Source of the DNA: Tolypocladium sp. Sup5 PDA-1
Lineage: Eukaryota > Ascomycota > Sordariomycetes > Hypocreales > Ophiocordycipitaceae
Assembly: GCA_000750105.3 (NCBI GenBank)
Contig: JPHH03000044.1
Span: 124,001 to 188,000, forward strand
DNA length: 64,000 nt
Direction: 5' to 3'
Shown here: piece after piece, positions 1-11,740 of the stretch
Layout: every line of letters begins with the position of its first letter
How positions within the stretch are numbered: position 1 is the stretch's first letter
Position numbers and translations under genes: made by a program
The notes under the pieces: generated by a model
Database searches by the model: none
The model's input: the letters and a program-made list of their open reading frames with translations, nothing else
What the model was told of the DNA's origin: nothing

Positions 1-1297
1 CGACGAACGCTTTCCGTGCCGGCTAGGCAGTCTAAACACGGACTGTGTCAGGCTTGATCGGCTGGACCGCCTCTTCGTGAGGGTGAAGGTGGAAGAGGCA
101 TCGTCCTCTGACTTGGGGCTGAAGCTTGCCGAAGAATGGCCCGGGGAGTCGATCAAGCAAAGGCTTCGATAGGGTAGTTGAAAGTACATGTCGATCTCGC
201 TCGGTGGAGGCGTGCCTGGAGATGTAAACGGCGCTGTTCCCAAGATGTAAGCCAACCGCACCAGGGTGGAGATGTCGTTGCCCAGATGGCGACACTCGAG
301 CATCCGCTTCAGGTCACCCGAAGACCGTGGCCTCCAGAACAGTTGCTGCCGTTTCTCCTTTGGCCAGATGCAAGTTTTCCAGATGTGCTTGACCTGTGGC
401 TGCCGCATCAAGTTCTGCATCTGCACTCTGTATTCCCAATGCTGGACGTCGAAGCCGTCTTCGAAATGCTTGGCAATGTGCTCAAAGTGCTTGTCGCGCG
501 TTGCCGATGCGTCGTCGGCGGTCTGGGCCTCGAAGAGGCGGTCCTTGCAGGCGTCGAAGCCGCAAGAAAAGACAACCTGGTTGCACAGCTCTGTTCGGGC
601 GGCACTGTTGGGCAGTGCCTTCAATCTGTGCGCCTCCTTGGCGTGGGTGCTGTACGCGCGCTCCGTCGAAAAGGACAGGTGGCAGCCCTTGGTGCGGCAG
701 ATCCATACAACGTCGGACCCGTGGAAGTTGTGCAGGTGCTTCTTGAAGTCGCTCTTGCGACCAAAGCCTACCGGGCTGTTGTCTAGGAAGCACATGGGGC
801 ACTGGTACTTCTTGGACGTGGGAGCCATCAGCCGAGGGGACGGGTGCGAGGTCACGTCGCTCGGGGGTAAAGGTGACGGGACGGGCGCGGGAGAGTCGAG
901 CCACGAGCGTTCGCTGATCTTGGTGGGCTCTGGCTCATGCATGGATGGCATGTCTGGAGTCACCTCGGGCCATGTGCACTGGGTGTTGATGGATGCATCG
1001 TCCGACCTGCATTGGGATGCTTCTGAGCTGGTCCATGCCAGCGACGGAGCGCTGATGCTGCTGAGCAGCGTGCTCGCCGAGAATGTCGAGGCCCCCGCTG
1101 CGAGATGTGTCAGAGGACGGGCTGAGAAGAGCGAATGGGTCGCATGGTCTGGGCTTACATGAATCAGGAGAGCCGGTCAAGGCACACAGAAGACTGGGAA
1201 TGCCATATCGCTGAACGAGCCGAAGAAGCTGTTGGTGATCCTCGTCCGTCAGCGGTCGCACGTTGGCGTCGTCCGCGGGGGGACGAAAGGGGAACAT
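1..1297 (-). CDS. C2H2 zinc-finger transcription factor, 3' end cut by window edge
   Basis: Probable nuclear DNA-binding regulator. I model exon 1 as 1297-1159 and exon 2 as 1097-1 (still open at the edge, 412 codons in the window), joined over a 61-bp phase-1 intron (1158-1098; donor GTAAGC, branch CTGAC, acceptor TCGCAG). Without the intron the frame stops near 1180, which decides the model. The start has the context CCGCCATG. After a short N-terminal segment and a Ser/Pro-rich linker come three zinc-finger-like units: CPMC...HLHNFH, CRTKGC...HAKEAH and CGFDAC...HIAKHF. The order and spacing match the regulator at 36710-38273, including a phase-1 intron after a serine codon, so the two are paralogous in structure. 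The C-terminal part is Ser-rich and basic. Target genes cannot be read from sequence. Confidence 0.8.
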
Positions 1298-3106
1298 GGC
1301 GGTAGCAGTTGCAGGGTGTCGTCGTTCCTAGTCGATTTCGCTTCCGCTGCGTACGTTTGGGATCGTCGTGAGATGAGGCTGATGAGGGGAAGAGTAGCGA
1401 GTGGAGGGCCGTCGTCGTCAGAGTTGGATTAGTGTATGGAGGTGAGCGAATAAAGCAGCGAGAGCGAGGCTTTCTGCCCCCTCTCGTGATGGCTTGGCCT
1501 CACGAGTCGAACGAGAGGCAGCTCACGGCCAGCGTCCCGTATCGTGGCCTCTCACCACGCGCAAATGCGCGATGACCGAGGCGAGAGAAGCAAGAGGCAG
1601 AGGTTGCGGAGAAGGGCGTTCCGCGCACCGCGAGAAGACAAAGTGTCGATGGCTGTAGCCTGGGCGCAGAATTGAGCTCGTCTGGTGTGCGAAGAGGTCG
1701 ACTGTTCCTCGGGCTCACACGAAGCGGGAGAGAGTTGGACGAAGGAAGACGCACGGCAACACGGGCCAGGACAAAGAAATGGGTCGAAAGGAAGGACGAG
1801 CCGGGGGAGAAGGCTTCTAGAAGATCTCGGAGAACGCTCAGACGTCGATGAAATATAACCCGTTCGTCGCCAGAGCTGGGAGGGAGGGCTTCCCTTCCAC
1901 TTGGTCCTTGATCCATCGGACATCCCCACCCTCGCTGTCTCTCTGGCTGGTGACCCCCTGTGGCCCTGCCTGACTGCTGCGGGTGCGCGTGAGTGCGTGC
2001 TGTCGACTTGTGTCGAGCAGCTGGGCCATCCTCGGTTGCGGGCGCCATGGGGGTCCCTGTCGAAGACACGTCAACAGCCAACAGGGGCACCCGTTTCAGG
2101 AACGGTGTCATTTCTCACCGCAGTCTCAACGCATTCTGAAACGCCGTGGACGACGCAGCCATGTACTAGGGCGGTAGCGCGGACCAGGGCCGCCGGCCAG
2201 TGTGTTGATGGTGGTCGCCGCCTGAGTCCCCGACAGCCAACCAGGCGGCGTCGCGCGGCGTCGTATGACCAGCGCCCGCAAATTAGCAGCCTGGTACCCC
2301 TGTGCAGCATCCAGCCCCTGCAGCTCGCTCCCAGGGCATCGGGTGGTTCAGCGGGCAGACCCCTGGCTGGCTCCGTCGGGGGCTTCTGCCGCCCTTCTAG
2401 AAAGCAGCGGGCTAGCGGTCAACTCGCGAGACACGAGGAGGAGGCGTGGCCGGAGGTGTGCATGTCTTGGAATATTGGGCCGAAGGAGAGACACCGAGAG
2501 GGGCAGAGGGCAGAGGATGGCACGCGACGAGCGATTGGGCTGCGGGAGGGTAGCATCGTCCATCCGGGCGAGGTCGCAGCAGCAGCAGTGTGTGGTGATG
2601 GTGGTGAAGATGTCTCCGCGCCTGGCTGCGGCTGCTAGACTGGACTCGTCGAGCCAGGACTCGTCCGCATCGCCGCCGCTCGCAAGGTAGACGTCCTCGG
2701 AGTCGACATCAGCCGCTTCGCCTGCTGCGAAGGTGGCGGGGAGCGAGGAGCCCAAAGGGCATGGCTTGCGATGCCATGATGAGATGACGCCCACAAAAAC
2801 GGGACGAACAGTGTCTCTCGCGACGGCCCTGGCCCACCCACACGCGCCAACGTCGTCGACCATCGCGCAGTAATATTGGACCATTGGTACGGGTAAGATT
2901 AAGCAGCGAAAGTAAGAACTTGGAAGTACGCGCACGTTTGGGCTCGTACGGGCGGCGCGGAAATGACGACGAGACAGACTGGCATTTTGTTTGGCTTCGG
3001 TGGTGGGCCGGTGCAGGTACGGCGAGGTGGTGGTGAAGAAGAAAATGCAACTGAGCCGGGGACGGGGGGCCCGAGGTTGAAACCACCACCTAATGCTCAC
3101 CTTCAG

Positions 3107-3146
3107 TCACCTCACCCACCTCACCTCACCCACCTCACCTCACCTC
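3107..3146. repeat. short CCTCACC/CACCTCA tandem tract
   Basis: About 40 bp of imperfect repeats built from TCACCTCACC and CACCTCACC units. It is a simple-sequence tract in intergenic DNA. Confidence 0.8.
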
Positions 3147-4711
3147 GATAAGCCAACTCCTCCACAGACAATTCCAAGAGCCGTGTCTGGACAACTCAAT
3201 TGAGTCATCTCCACAACCACAAACGATACAAACGAGGCCAAGCTGGCTAACATGAGCTTCGACATGTTAATTACCAGCCTGCAGCAATCCAAACCTCCTG
3301 CGCAACAGCCTGCAACTGACATATCACTCCCCAGTTGCAGATGGCTGACTGTCCCCCAATCATCCGCCCCGCCCCCATCGGCAACGCCGTTGCCAAGACA
3401 AGGCGCGCAGGGGTCCGGATACACGATGTCGACGGACGGGTGCCTCCTGGCCATTCGTCAATCGTATTTCCAGTTGAATTTCGAACGGATGGCGTTTGCT
3501 ATTCTCGTCGGGGCCCTGGCCTGGCCTGTCCCGTCCCTTGTGGCCCCTGTTGCTGGTCGTGGATCGTGGCATCACGGATCAGCGATCAGCAGCCCTCGCT
3601 ATGGCGCTCCCCCGGCCATCATCGGCGGATCACAGGCCCGCCTCGCGAGATGACGCTGATGAGGCGCATCCATCCTGACGTTTGTTTAATTATTTCTTAC
3701 CCTTTCCAACTTCCGACGAGGCAACGACGAGCAAAGACCCTTGGTCAGATGCCAGCTGCAGCCACCAGTTCCAGCTGCGCCTCTTGCATCTGGTCGCTCG
3801 TCAGCGGTCAGCCTGTCCTTTCTACCCCGATATGCCCAACAAGGCTTCCCTCCGTGCTCGCATATGTACCGTCAAGCCTCTGGCGGCTCTGTCTGACTCC
3901 ATCTCATTCTGTTGGTTAGGTTTGGTTTCATCAGCGCGTCTTCCTTCATGCCGTCGCATACATGCAGGCACGAGCACCCCCGTCTCCTCGAGATCGACAC
4001 CGCAACCGACCAACAACACGCTCGACAACCGCCCAACTATCACCACTCAAGTGCCACCGCTCCAGCACCCTGTCCTGTGTCCTGGACCGTCCTGCAGGCC
4101 CCCTGCCACGTGGCTCCCCGGATCCCTTCTCGCCTTCTCGAAGCGCGCACCCGCTCCGTACACTGCACGCTCTCGCGCTGCCGTGTCTTGCTCCGTGACT
4201 TCCGACTCGCGGGTTGCGTCTTACGAAGTACTCTGAGCCATGCGACGCCCTCTGCTGTCTCACCTCTCCCAACGCCGTGCGACTCTGGCGGGCTTAGCTC
4301 ACCCTCGCTTGTAGTGGATGCGGGTTGTTGGGAATGGCGACTGAGGCTGATGGGCCGCCTGGTTTGCACGCTGTTGGTCTGCATCATCCTGCCAACATTG
4401 GCAACATCCCCGAGCTGCCACAACTGTATGCTGCTTTCCCGTTCATGCGACGGCCAAGCCGTACGCATGGCGCAGTATATCAATTCGTTCATTGACGAAT
4501 GAATGATTCGCGGACCCGGCCACGGCTGGCAGCCCGGAGCAAGCACCGCCCTGCCAGGGGCTATATCCGTGCCGATGATCCGAAGTGGTCGCTTGGTACA
4601 TATCAGGATGGTGGCCGTAAGCATACTCGTAGAAAACCTGGTCTCCGTCCCTGTCACCGAAAAGGCCGGCCTGAAACATCTGGGACCGTTTCTTGGCCGT
4701 CACGCGTGCGC

Positions 4712-4722
4712 GTACGGAGTAC
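4712..4722. repeat. GTACGGAGTAC motif, exact copy 1
   Basis: An 11-bp near-palindrome that recurs exactly at 38957-38967 and 39058-39068. Close variants lie near 5107, 8693, 9031 and 41208. All copies are intergenic. Function unknown. Confidence 0.6.
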
Positions 4723-5905
4723 GAGGAGTGGTAATAGCTAACGTCGACTGCCGGCGTGTGACCGATATGAGTGAGGCCCCTCGAGGGCATCCCAGAGAGT
4801 ATGCACGACCCTTCTGCTCTAGCCTCTGTATTAGCCATTGGTCAGGGGCATTGATTTGAGCAACGGCTGCGCTTCGTCTATGACCAAAAGGGGGGTGTGA
4901 CTGTCGGACTGCCTCTTGATATCTTGACCGCGCTTGGCTTTGATGTTGTCATCTGCTGCGGCAGTTGAGGTATGTCAAGGAGACTGGGATCCCCCATGTT
5001 CCTATTAGGAGAGGCAGCCTGAACATGCAAGGTACCCATGATACCCCAGCCTCTAAGGGGCACATTCGGATTTAAATGGACTTTGAAGGCGGGCGAGGCA
5101 GCTCGTTGCGGAGTACGTATGGACATAGTCACGTTTGTCTTTCAAGCACCGCCTCCTGACTCCATCGCATCATATCCATGTCTGAGCCGTGCCTAAGACG
5201 ACCTATGCGGCTAGTCCTACCAGTGGAAGAGTTGAATTGAATCATCTGCCGTAGAATTTGGACCTTGCTTTGCTTCCGTCGTTTACGTGTGTCCGTCGGC
5301 GTCTATCAGAATGCCCGGAGATGGGTCGCCAGCTTCAGCCGAAAGCGATAGACGCGCCGCTTTTAGGCGGTGATTGAACACACGTGAGTATTGTCTTGGA
5401 GCAATGAAGTATTTTAATGGAACGGGCTGACAGTATTAGGGCATTACATGGAATTGCGTATGCTTTACGCGTCGAGCATGATCCACCCCTTTCCACAACT
5501 CCGCCGTCTCCGTCGACACCGATATTGCTTCTGAAGCCAACACGGCACATCGTTTGAATTATTAAGGAAGATTGCTTGTATGTTTTCAAGAGATGAGACG
5601 TCGCCAGAGTTCTGCTGACAGTGTTGCTGTCGATGTGTCGGTTCACGAAGCTCATGGCTCGATTGGCCACATGAAGATCAACGATGGCTACATCTCCAAT
5701 AAGGCGAAGCAAGAAATACTCAATGCGACGATACTACGAGCGCGTATACTGCATAGCAGGATCCTTCAAACGGAAGTGTTATAGAGCAATCATAGAGCAA
5801 TGGCGAGCCTTACAAGCACATGAATACCCCTCGACGCTATTGGTCACCATGGCCATCAGTTCCAAGTCAAAGAAGACAGCAGAGGAGCCAAGCCTATAGC
5901 CGCAT

Positions 5906-6105
5906 ATGTTCTCCTTGCCCGAAAACGTTCTGAATTATGGCTCTACTGTTCTCGTGACGGGAGCCAGCGGCTTGATTCATGTTGGTAGCCATATCGCCGG
6001 CCAGCTCCTAGAAGCCGGCTATCGTGTTCGAGGGACCACTCGAGATGCAACCAAAAGCGCCTGGCCTGGATGACAAGACTCTTTGGAAAGAAGTAGAGTT
6101 TTACT
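5906..6105 (+). pseudogene. NAD(P)-dependent reductase (SDR, dihydroflavonol-reductase-like) remnant
   Basis: From ATG 5906 an open frame of about 55 codons carries a Rossmann nucleotide-binding start, VLVTGASGLIHVGSHIAGQL, followed by LLEAGYRVRGTTRD and ATKSAW. This is the usual N-terminus of the extended SDR family of ketone and aldehyde reductases. The frame ends at a TGA at 6071. The expected continuation, MTRLFGKK, is present in another frame right after it and then meets a TAG. Downstream the similarity ends in a pyrimidine-rich tract, so about five sixths of a normal 340-residue protein is missing. Relative to the usual TGxxGxIG motif there is a two-residue insertion (HV). It is a dead fragment, possibly from an earlier metabolite cluster next to the NRPS. 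The identification rests on the motif alone. Confidence 0.65.
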
Positions 6106-6170
6106 ATTTGCAACACGCATATCTCTATTTACACTCACCGGCTGGTCGAACCCGAGCACCTTTTCTATAC

Positions 6171-6226
6171 TCTCTACCCCCTCTATTCCCTCTATTCCCC
6201 ACCTTCCCTATATTCCCTCTTTATCC
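6171..6226. repeat. pyrimidine-rich CTCTATTCCC tract
   Basis: About 55 bp of imperfect CTCTATTCCC/CTATATTCCC units on the + strand, directly after the SDR remnant. Confidence 0.7.
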
Positions 6227-6879
6227 GAGACTAAAAGTGGGCTTACGGCGAGTACGAATAGACATATGCGTGTGTGCAAACAGCAAGACTTAAGAAGTAT
6301 GGACAAGGCACATAACTTCAAGCTGTAGGCTGTTCCTGGCATGGAACAATTTGGGCTGTCGATGGCATGCGATGACACGAACGATACTGCTTTGCTTCAA
6401 CCCAGACATAGTGACGAGCAAACATGTCCACAGCACGGCTAGTCCACTGAGTAGTAATGGCGTCTCAGGCAACGTCACGGACGTCGCTGTTGCCATCTGT
6501 TCAAGGTGCCAAGCGGAGCCCTTGTCGATGAGAACCATAGCCTGCGAGTTACCATTGCCTCGAAGCAAGTACACGACCTTCGTCTTGTTCTTGATGGTGC
6601 TGGGTTGGTTCAGCCGTGGGCTGACCGAGTTCTCCGGATCCCATTGCCACAGGCTAGCTGTGAATAGGGCAAAGCCGTACCGGAAGCCGTGATGAGGAAT
6701 ACTCCCCAGTTGCCATAGCAGGCCCACGGGATGATGGAGGCGATGGGCTGTATGACGATGACCAGGCACATTAGGATCCAGATACGGTCAATACGTGGGC
6801 AGCTGGCTTCCTGAATCTCAAAGTCGTCGATGCGCAGAGATATGTTGCTTCCGGATGCAGTTATGGCTGCGACTTCCGG

Positions 6880-7830
6880 CTCGGGTTATCCTGAGTGGTA
6901 TGAAACCGTTCTTCATTGCTGTCTGCTATATGAGGATATTAAAAACATCGATAGCGGCGATCTAGGCCTTGCTGGCAGCGGTGTCGCGAATCTGAGCGGC
7001 GGCAGAAGCAACGAATAGTAAGATCCTATGAACGGCCCAGAACGGCATCATTCTGGTTCTTGATGATGTGTTCAGTGCTCTGGACCGCAGGACCTCTCAG
7101 GCCGTTTTCCAGCGGCTATTTGGCGTCAATGTCTTTTTTTGCGAAGATCTGAAAGTAAGTTTTGGAATGAACATGAACACGAAAAGCAGCTATTGCTGTC
7201 CATGCTTTGTATGTGCTCAACTCACGATAACTTCAAACAGTGGCAAGAGCTCCTTCATTTTAACCCTTCTTCATCTACTGGACTACTCTGGTTCTAGTTC
7301 AGTGGCCATAGATGGCATTGACATCGCAACTATTACGCGTCAACTGCCGCGCTCGCGTATAACGGTTATCCCGAGGATCCAATCGAGCTGTCCGGGTGTA
7401 TACGCAATAATCTCAATCCATATGATATCTCCGAGTCCAAATCGAACGAAAACCTTCGTGACGACGATGCCATGAGAGAGGCACTGTCCCGCGTGGGCAT
7501 CTTGGAACACATCTCCTCACATGGCGGGCTGAACGCCGAGCTATCAGCCGTGGGGCTCTCACAGGGTCAGAAGCGGCTTTGTCTTGCGCGCGCAGTATTG
7601 CATAACGCTAGAACAGGAAGCCGGATTGTTCTAGCGGACGAGGTAACCAGCAATGTTGATCACGAGACGGATGCTCGGATGCAGGCTGTCATGCGGGAGG
7701 CTTTTGCGGGATGTACAGTTATCACCATCGCTCATCGCTCATAGACGTTACAGGATGTAGATGTTTTGTTGGAACTGGACGCAGGAAGACTGATTGGGCA
7801 GACAAAGCGCCAGAAGACGGATTATGCTGG
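6880..7830 (+). pseudogene. ABCC-type (MRP-like) ABC transporter remnant: two broken ATP-binding domains
   Basis: Fragments appear in the order of a full-length ABCC exporter. First is part of nucleotide-binding domain 1 (EWYETVLHCCLLYEDI, then GSGVANLSGG at about 6990, then DVFSALDRRTSQAVFQRLFG from about 7065). Next is a candidate intron (donor GTAAGT at about 7155, acceptor CAAACAG before 7240). Then comes domain 2: Walker A remnant SGKSSFILTLLHLLD, VAIDGIDIATITRQL, signature LSQGQKRLCLARAV, Walker B RIVLADEVTSNVD and the histidine loop ITIAHRS, which ends in a TAG at about 7742. Stops and frame changes separate the pieces, and the second membrane domain that normally lies between the two ATP-binding domains is absent. 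The upstream membrane regions are not recognisable either. No functional product is expected. A transporter of this class beside an NRPS is often the exporter of its product (family knowledge); here that role is only inferred for the ancestor. Confidence 0.8.
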
Positions 7831-10684
7831 CCCCGAGGGCTGAGGGGTGGCTCAAGGACATGGGGCGAAAGGGATGGACGAGCTTCAAGGAATCGGTGAA
7901 GATGATGGAGCGATCACTGGTGCTTAACAACATTCCCCTAGGCTACATCTAAACGGAGGATGGCGACCTGTTCATATGTTCATACTAAGATATTCCTGGC
8001 AGTTGGTATCACCTACCGGTTCTGAAGCTTGCGTGACGTTTATGCAACTGAATTTCGCTCGGCGCCGGCTTCGCCTGATCAGCCCGGTCCGGGAAGATCT
8101 AGAAGCAAGCGGGAATAATGAAATGAAACGTTCTGCCTGGACGGTGCGAAGCAAGAAACAGAGTTATGTTGGCCAATCACTCATCAATGCAGAGGCTCGC
8201 GGTGCTGGAAAGCATGGGTCGATGATATGACGTGAGACGGAGCCCCGTGTCTATTGCGCGGCCGGCAGAGAGAGCCGCGGCATCCGGGAACTATTTCCCG
8301 AGAATACGTACACCTTGAATACATGAAGTCTGCGGCAAGAAGCGGCAAAGGACTTGTTCGAGGCCGGAGAATCCGGAAATGGAGCTCGCCTGTGCGCCGC
8401 CCGGCTCCCTCTCTGTGACCGCGGTCCGGGGATGGCAGCTTAGGCAGGTTGAAATCATCGAATTGGGAACAGAGACCGTCCATACAGGGAATCGGCGTCG
8501 AACTTGCAGGGTTCTGTAATTATTTCAGTTTAATCGTGAAGCACTAAATGCGCGAGGCTGACTGTCGTATTAATGACATACGTATCCGAAGTGTATTGCC
8601 TGAACGGCCAAGCTTCTGCAAATACGACCTCCCGGGTCAAAATGGCCCTCGGCGTGAAACAAAACTAGGTGGACATTACAAATAAGCCCACGATACTCCG
8701 TACTCGGTCCACGATTCCAATTTTTGCCACTGTCTAGGCACCAGGAAAAGAGATGGCACCAACCGGCGGGCTCTGGGCTGGTTCTAAGCTTAGAAATTCA
8801 TGTTCATGTTCATTAGCTCTCACTAACCTACGGAGCGTCCATGTCATCGCTGGGATCGTGCTTACGGGCGATGTGACTGGCTGAGCCGTCGGGTACAGCA
8901 TCCTGATCAATCTCCGGTCGCATCGTAGAAATGAATTGACCAGTCTTCTCTCCTCGTGAGAAAGTCGGCAGACGTCGTACAAGGCAAAAGAGTTGTAACC
9001 ATTGGATCTCGTTCCTGAGGTCAAGGGCTCGAGTACTTCCGAGTACGCAGCGCAGAGGGCGGCAGGGGGAGAAAGACTTGCCGTGCCTGGTCAGCCCATG
9101 CCAACCAGGTTTAATATACACTGACCCCAAGCAATGAACAAGACCAACCTCCATAGCGTCGATTCCACACTCTTCACAAGTGAAGCACAATTACCTTAGT
9201 CTTGGCAACAACCCACGTGGACGTGCAGCTATTTACTATTGCCAAGGTTCAATGGGCCTCCAACCCCAGACCCCAGTGTGGTTCGAGCAGGTCCACAGCA
9301 GAATGTGGCGCTGTCCGTGATGAACGGGAGAGGGACGTCCCGCAAGCCTCAATCGCCAGATCGCAAGGTGATGGATGGCACATCAAGTTCTTGGCCACGA
9401 GCACTTCGTACAAGCACCATGTATGTGTTTCTGCTCTCCGTACGAATACAGACGGACCTTTGCAGCATCTACCCTTCAGACCAAGGCCGGTCTCGTGATA
9501 CGAAAGCCGTGGCCAAGGTTGCAGCGATCTATCCCGCTTCTGCACCCTGAACCATTGCTGTGCGATTCAAACCCAGATAGGGAGGTGGATGGTTGCCTGC
9601 GGCTTGTTCGGGATGCGACAATCCGGGTCGCTGGATTAGACAGCTTCAACTAATACCGGATCAAAGGGCATTGGCTGCATGCGGGGCGGCGGAGCACAGA
9701 TACAACTGCTGCTGAACCCGAGTTCCGGCTGTGGTCGAGCAAGAGAGGCATCGAACTCATCGCAAAACGGGAGCATCAAACGAACGACGATGGGAGGAAT
9801 TAAGACGGCGTTTGCAAAGTGTTTAATGCGAACCCCGCATCCCTTCACATCTACGCAGGCGAAAGGATTCTTCAAGGCAAGCCACTCCTTATTTAGACCT
9901 GTTTCTGGCTGGTTTTTAGGTACGCCACGCTGAGAAACCCTGCTCCAATAGGGCTGGCCGGGACCAGATTGACTGGCTAGTTTGTCTAAAGTGCCATGCC
10001 CATGCACAATTCGCGACTCTAACCCACCTGGAGCCCCCTAGGTGCTGACAAGCGGGAGACATGCTCCCCGACACGCTCCACGAGATGCCCTCCAAGCCGC
10101 AATCTTGGCTCTGCTTACACTCGCGTTAAACAGCAGCCGTTATGACACAAACGAGCAGTAAGCGCGTCAGACGTGCCGATTACCCGGCCGGCCCCTGTCA
10201 TGCCCTTGGCTGCCATCAACGGCCAGATAGTCAACGACGTGGTTCTGCCGGCTATCGCGGTGGCGGCACTCCTCAAGCTCAGGAACGGACAAGCTCTGCT
10301 GCCGGCAGACGGACTCGAGGCCCTTCGAGGCTCAAGGCCGAGTATGCAGTGTATTCAAGATCGGGCTGACACTTTGGACATGGGCGTGCCTAGTGGCATG
10401 TTCGTTGTTCTTTGCTGCCCCGGAAACATGGACTTCATGTTCCTGCCTTCTTTCCAACTGCTTCATCGTGAGCAGGTGTCTAGAGTTGCAGACACAGCCA
10501 GGAACCCGCCACATTGGGTACCTTTCTGACACCGTCGCACTTTTACACTGAACGGACAGTTCAGTATCTGTTTGATGCTGCGACTTATACTCCTTATTTG
10601 ACTACATTACTCGGAACGCGCAGCAGAGCTCTGCGGCGGAAGCACTTGCCTCGAACCGCCGGCGAAGGATCGCAGGCAGCCACC
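7831..10684. other. gene-free stretch upstream of the NRPS
   Basis: No coding region with recognisable motifs on either strand. A frame at 10173-10529 (+) begins at GTG and matches no adenylation-domain motif, so the missing front part of the NRPS loading domain is not hidden here in the same strand. The last few hundred bases should contain the NRPS promoter. An AT-rich stretch (about 10560-10610) is the only obvious core-promoter-like composition. Confidence 0.5.
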
Positions 10685-11740
10685 ATGGCTCATAACACAC
10701 AGGAACTCGCATTCCAGATCGAGAAGCAGATCCTCAAGGATGCTGCTATTCAAGAGGCCAAGGTTATCGACTTGAACACTACTGGCTCTAAGCCCGTTTT
10801 CGCTGTGGCGATATCGCTGGCCAACGCAGACGGCTTACAGCAGCCAGACACCCCGACCATCATCAAGAGGGCCCGGAAGGACTTGAAGAAGAGGGCTAAA
10901 GATGCAAAAAGTGATTTGCAGTCACTAATTCCGAAGAGATGGATTGTACTCGACGGCTTACCGGTTACCGTATTTGGAGCGGTAGATGAGGATGCCCTTC
11001 GAAGGCAATTTGATCTGGGCTCGACACCAGGTGAAACTGAGATGTCCACTGAAGAGCGGGTACGACGAACCGTATCAGCCGTTTTGAGATTGTCGCTCGA
11101 GGATGTGCAGCCCTCGAAATCCTTCATCCGCCTCGGCGGAGACTCCATCACGGCAATCGAGGTCATGTCGAGCTGTCTGGCTCACAACATTGTCTTGAGA
11201 GTGGCGGACATCCTGAGCTCGCCCGACCTGGCCACGCTGGCATCCGCCGCGGAAGCCACGGCTGCTTCCACAAACGGGAACGACGGCCATGTCAACGGCG
11301 TTAAGGGCGTCAACGGTGTCAACGGCAAGGTCATTGCCGCCTCAGTGGCCACCCCAGCTCGTCCAGTACTTTCTTACTGGGGTATTACCTCCGGCAGCCT
11401 CGATGACGCTGAGCTGGGCACCGTTCAGTTCAGACTCTCTGGACAGCATTGTCAAACTCTGGACAAACTTTCATCCCAAACGGAGGCGCTCGTCATCTGC
11501 GTTGCTGCTATCGCAGATTCCTTCCGAGAGACATTCGCCGACCGCCACGAGATCTCCTGGCTGGCGGCCGAGCCGGGGTCGGAGATGTTCAGTGTGTTGG
11601 AGTTGGACTTGCAGCATGTTGCCAGCCTTTCCCAGACTATTCGGTACTTGAAAGTCTCGCTGGACACGGCGCAAAGGGTCTCTTCCAAAGGCTTAGCCGC
11701 GGGCGACGTCGCGGAGTTGTGTGTACGATACGATGATGGA
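10685..11740 (+). other. NRPS loading remnant: partial A, carrier T0, partial E
   Basis: Residues 1-110 look like only the C-terminal subdomain of an adenylation domain, ending in LPVTVFGAVDEDALRR where a working domain has a GKxDR motif, so the catalytic lysine is replaced. The carrier follows with an intact LGGDSITAIEV near residue 153. From about residue 226 comes YWGITSGSLDDAELGTVQF, typical of the back half of an epimerisation domain. The front half with its HHxxxDG motif is missing. T0 can therefore be pantetheinylated but not loaded or epimerised in cis. Confidence 0.75.

Larger units (their letters stand above)
1298..5905. other. gene-free stretch, no supported gene
   Basis: GC-rich to about 4.8 kb, then AT-richer. 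Several open frames of 200-250 codons overlap on both strands (for example 1901-2638 + and 2348-3100 -), but none shows a recognisable domain, and their composition is what GC-rich intergenic DNA gives by chance. The part next to 1297 should hold the promoter and leader of the zinc-finger gene. A CCTCACC-type tandem tract lies at 3107-3146. Confidence 0.6.

Noticed and set aside
1901..3100. Overlapping 245- and 250-codon frames on opposite strands
   Set aside because: No domain motif, biased Arg/Pro/Ser/Ala composition, and mutual overlap. Expected by chance in GC-rich DNA.
10173..10529. 118-codon frame just upstream of the NRPS as a possible missing A-domain exon
   Set aside because: It starts at GTG and contains none of the A1-A8 motifs. 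I could not join it to the NRPS frame with a sensible intron.
10514..10684. NRPS frame extension upstream of ATG 10685
   Set aside because: It begins at an in-frame non-consensus start, has no domain similarity, and the CACCATGG at 10685 is much better.
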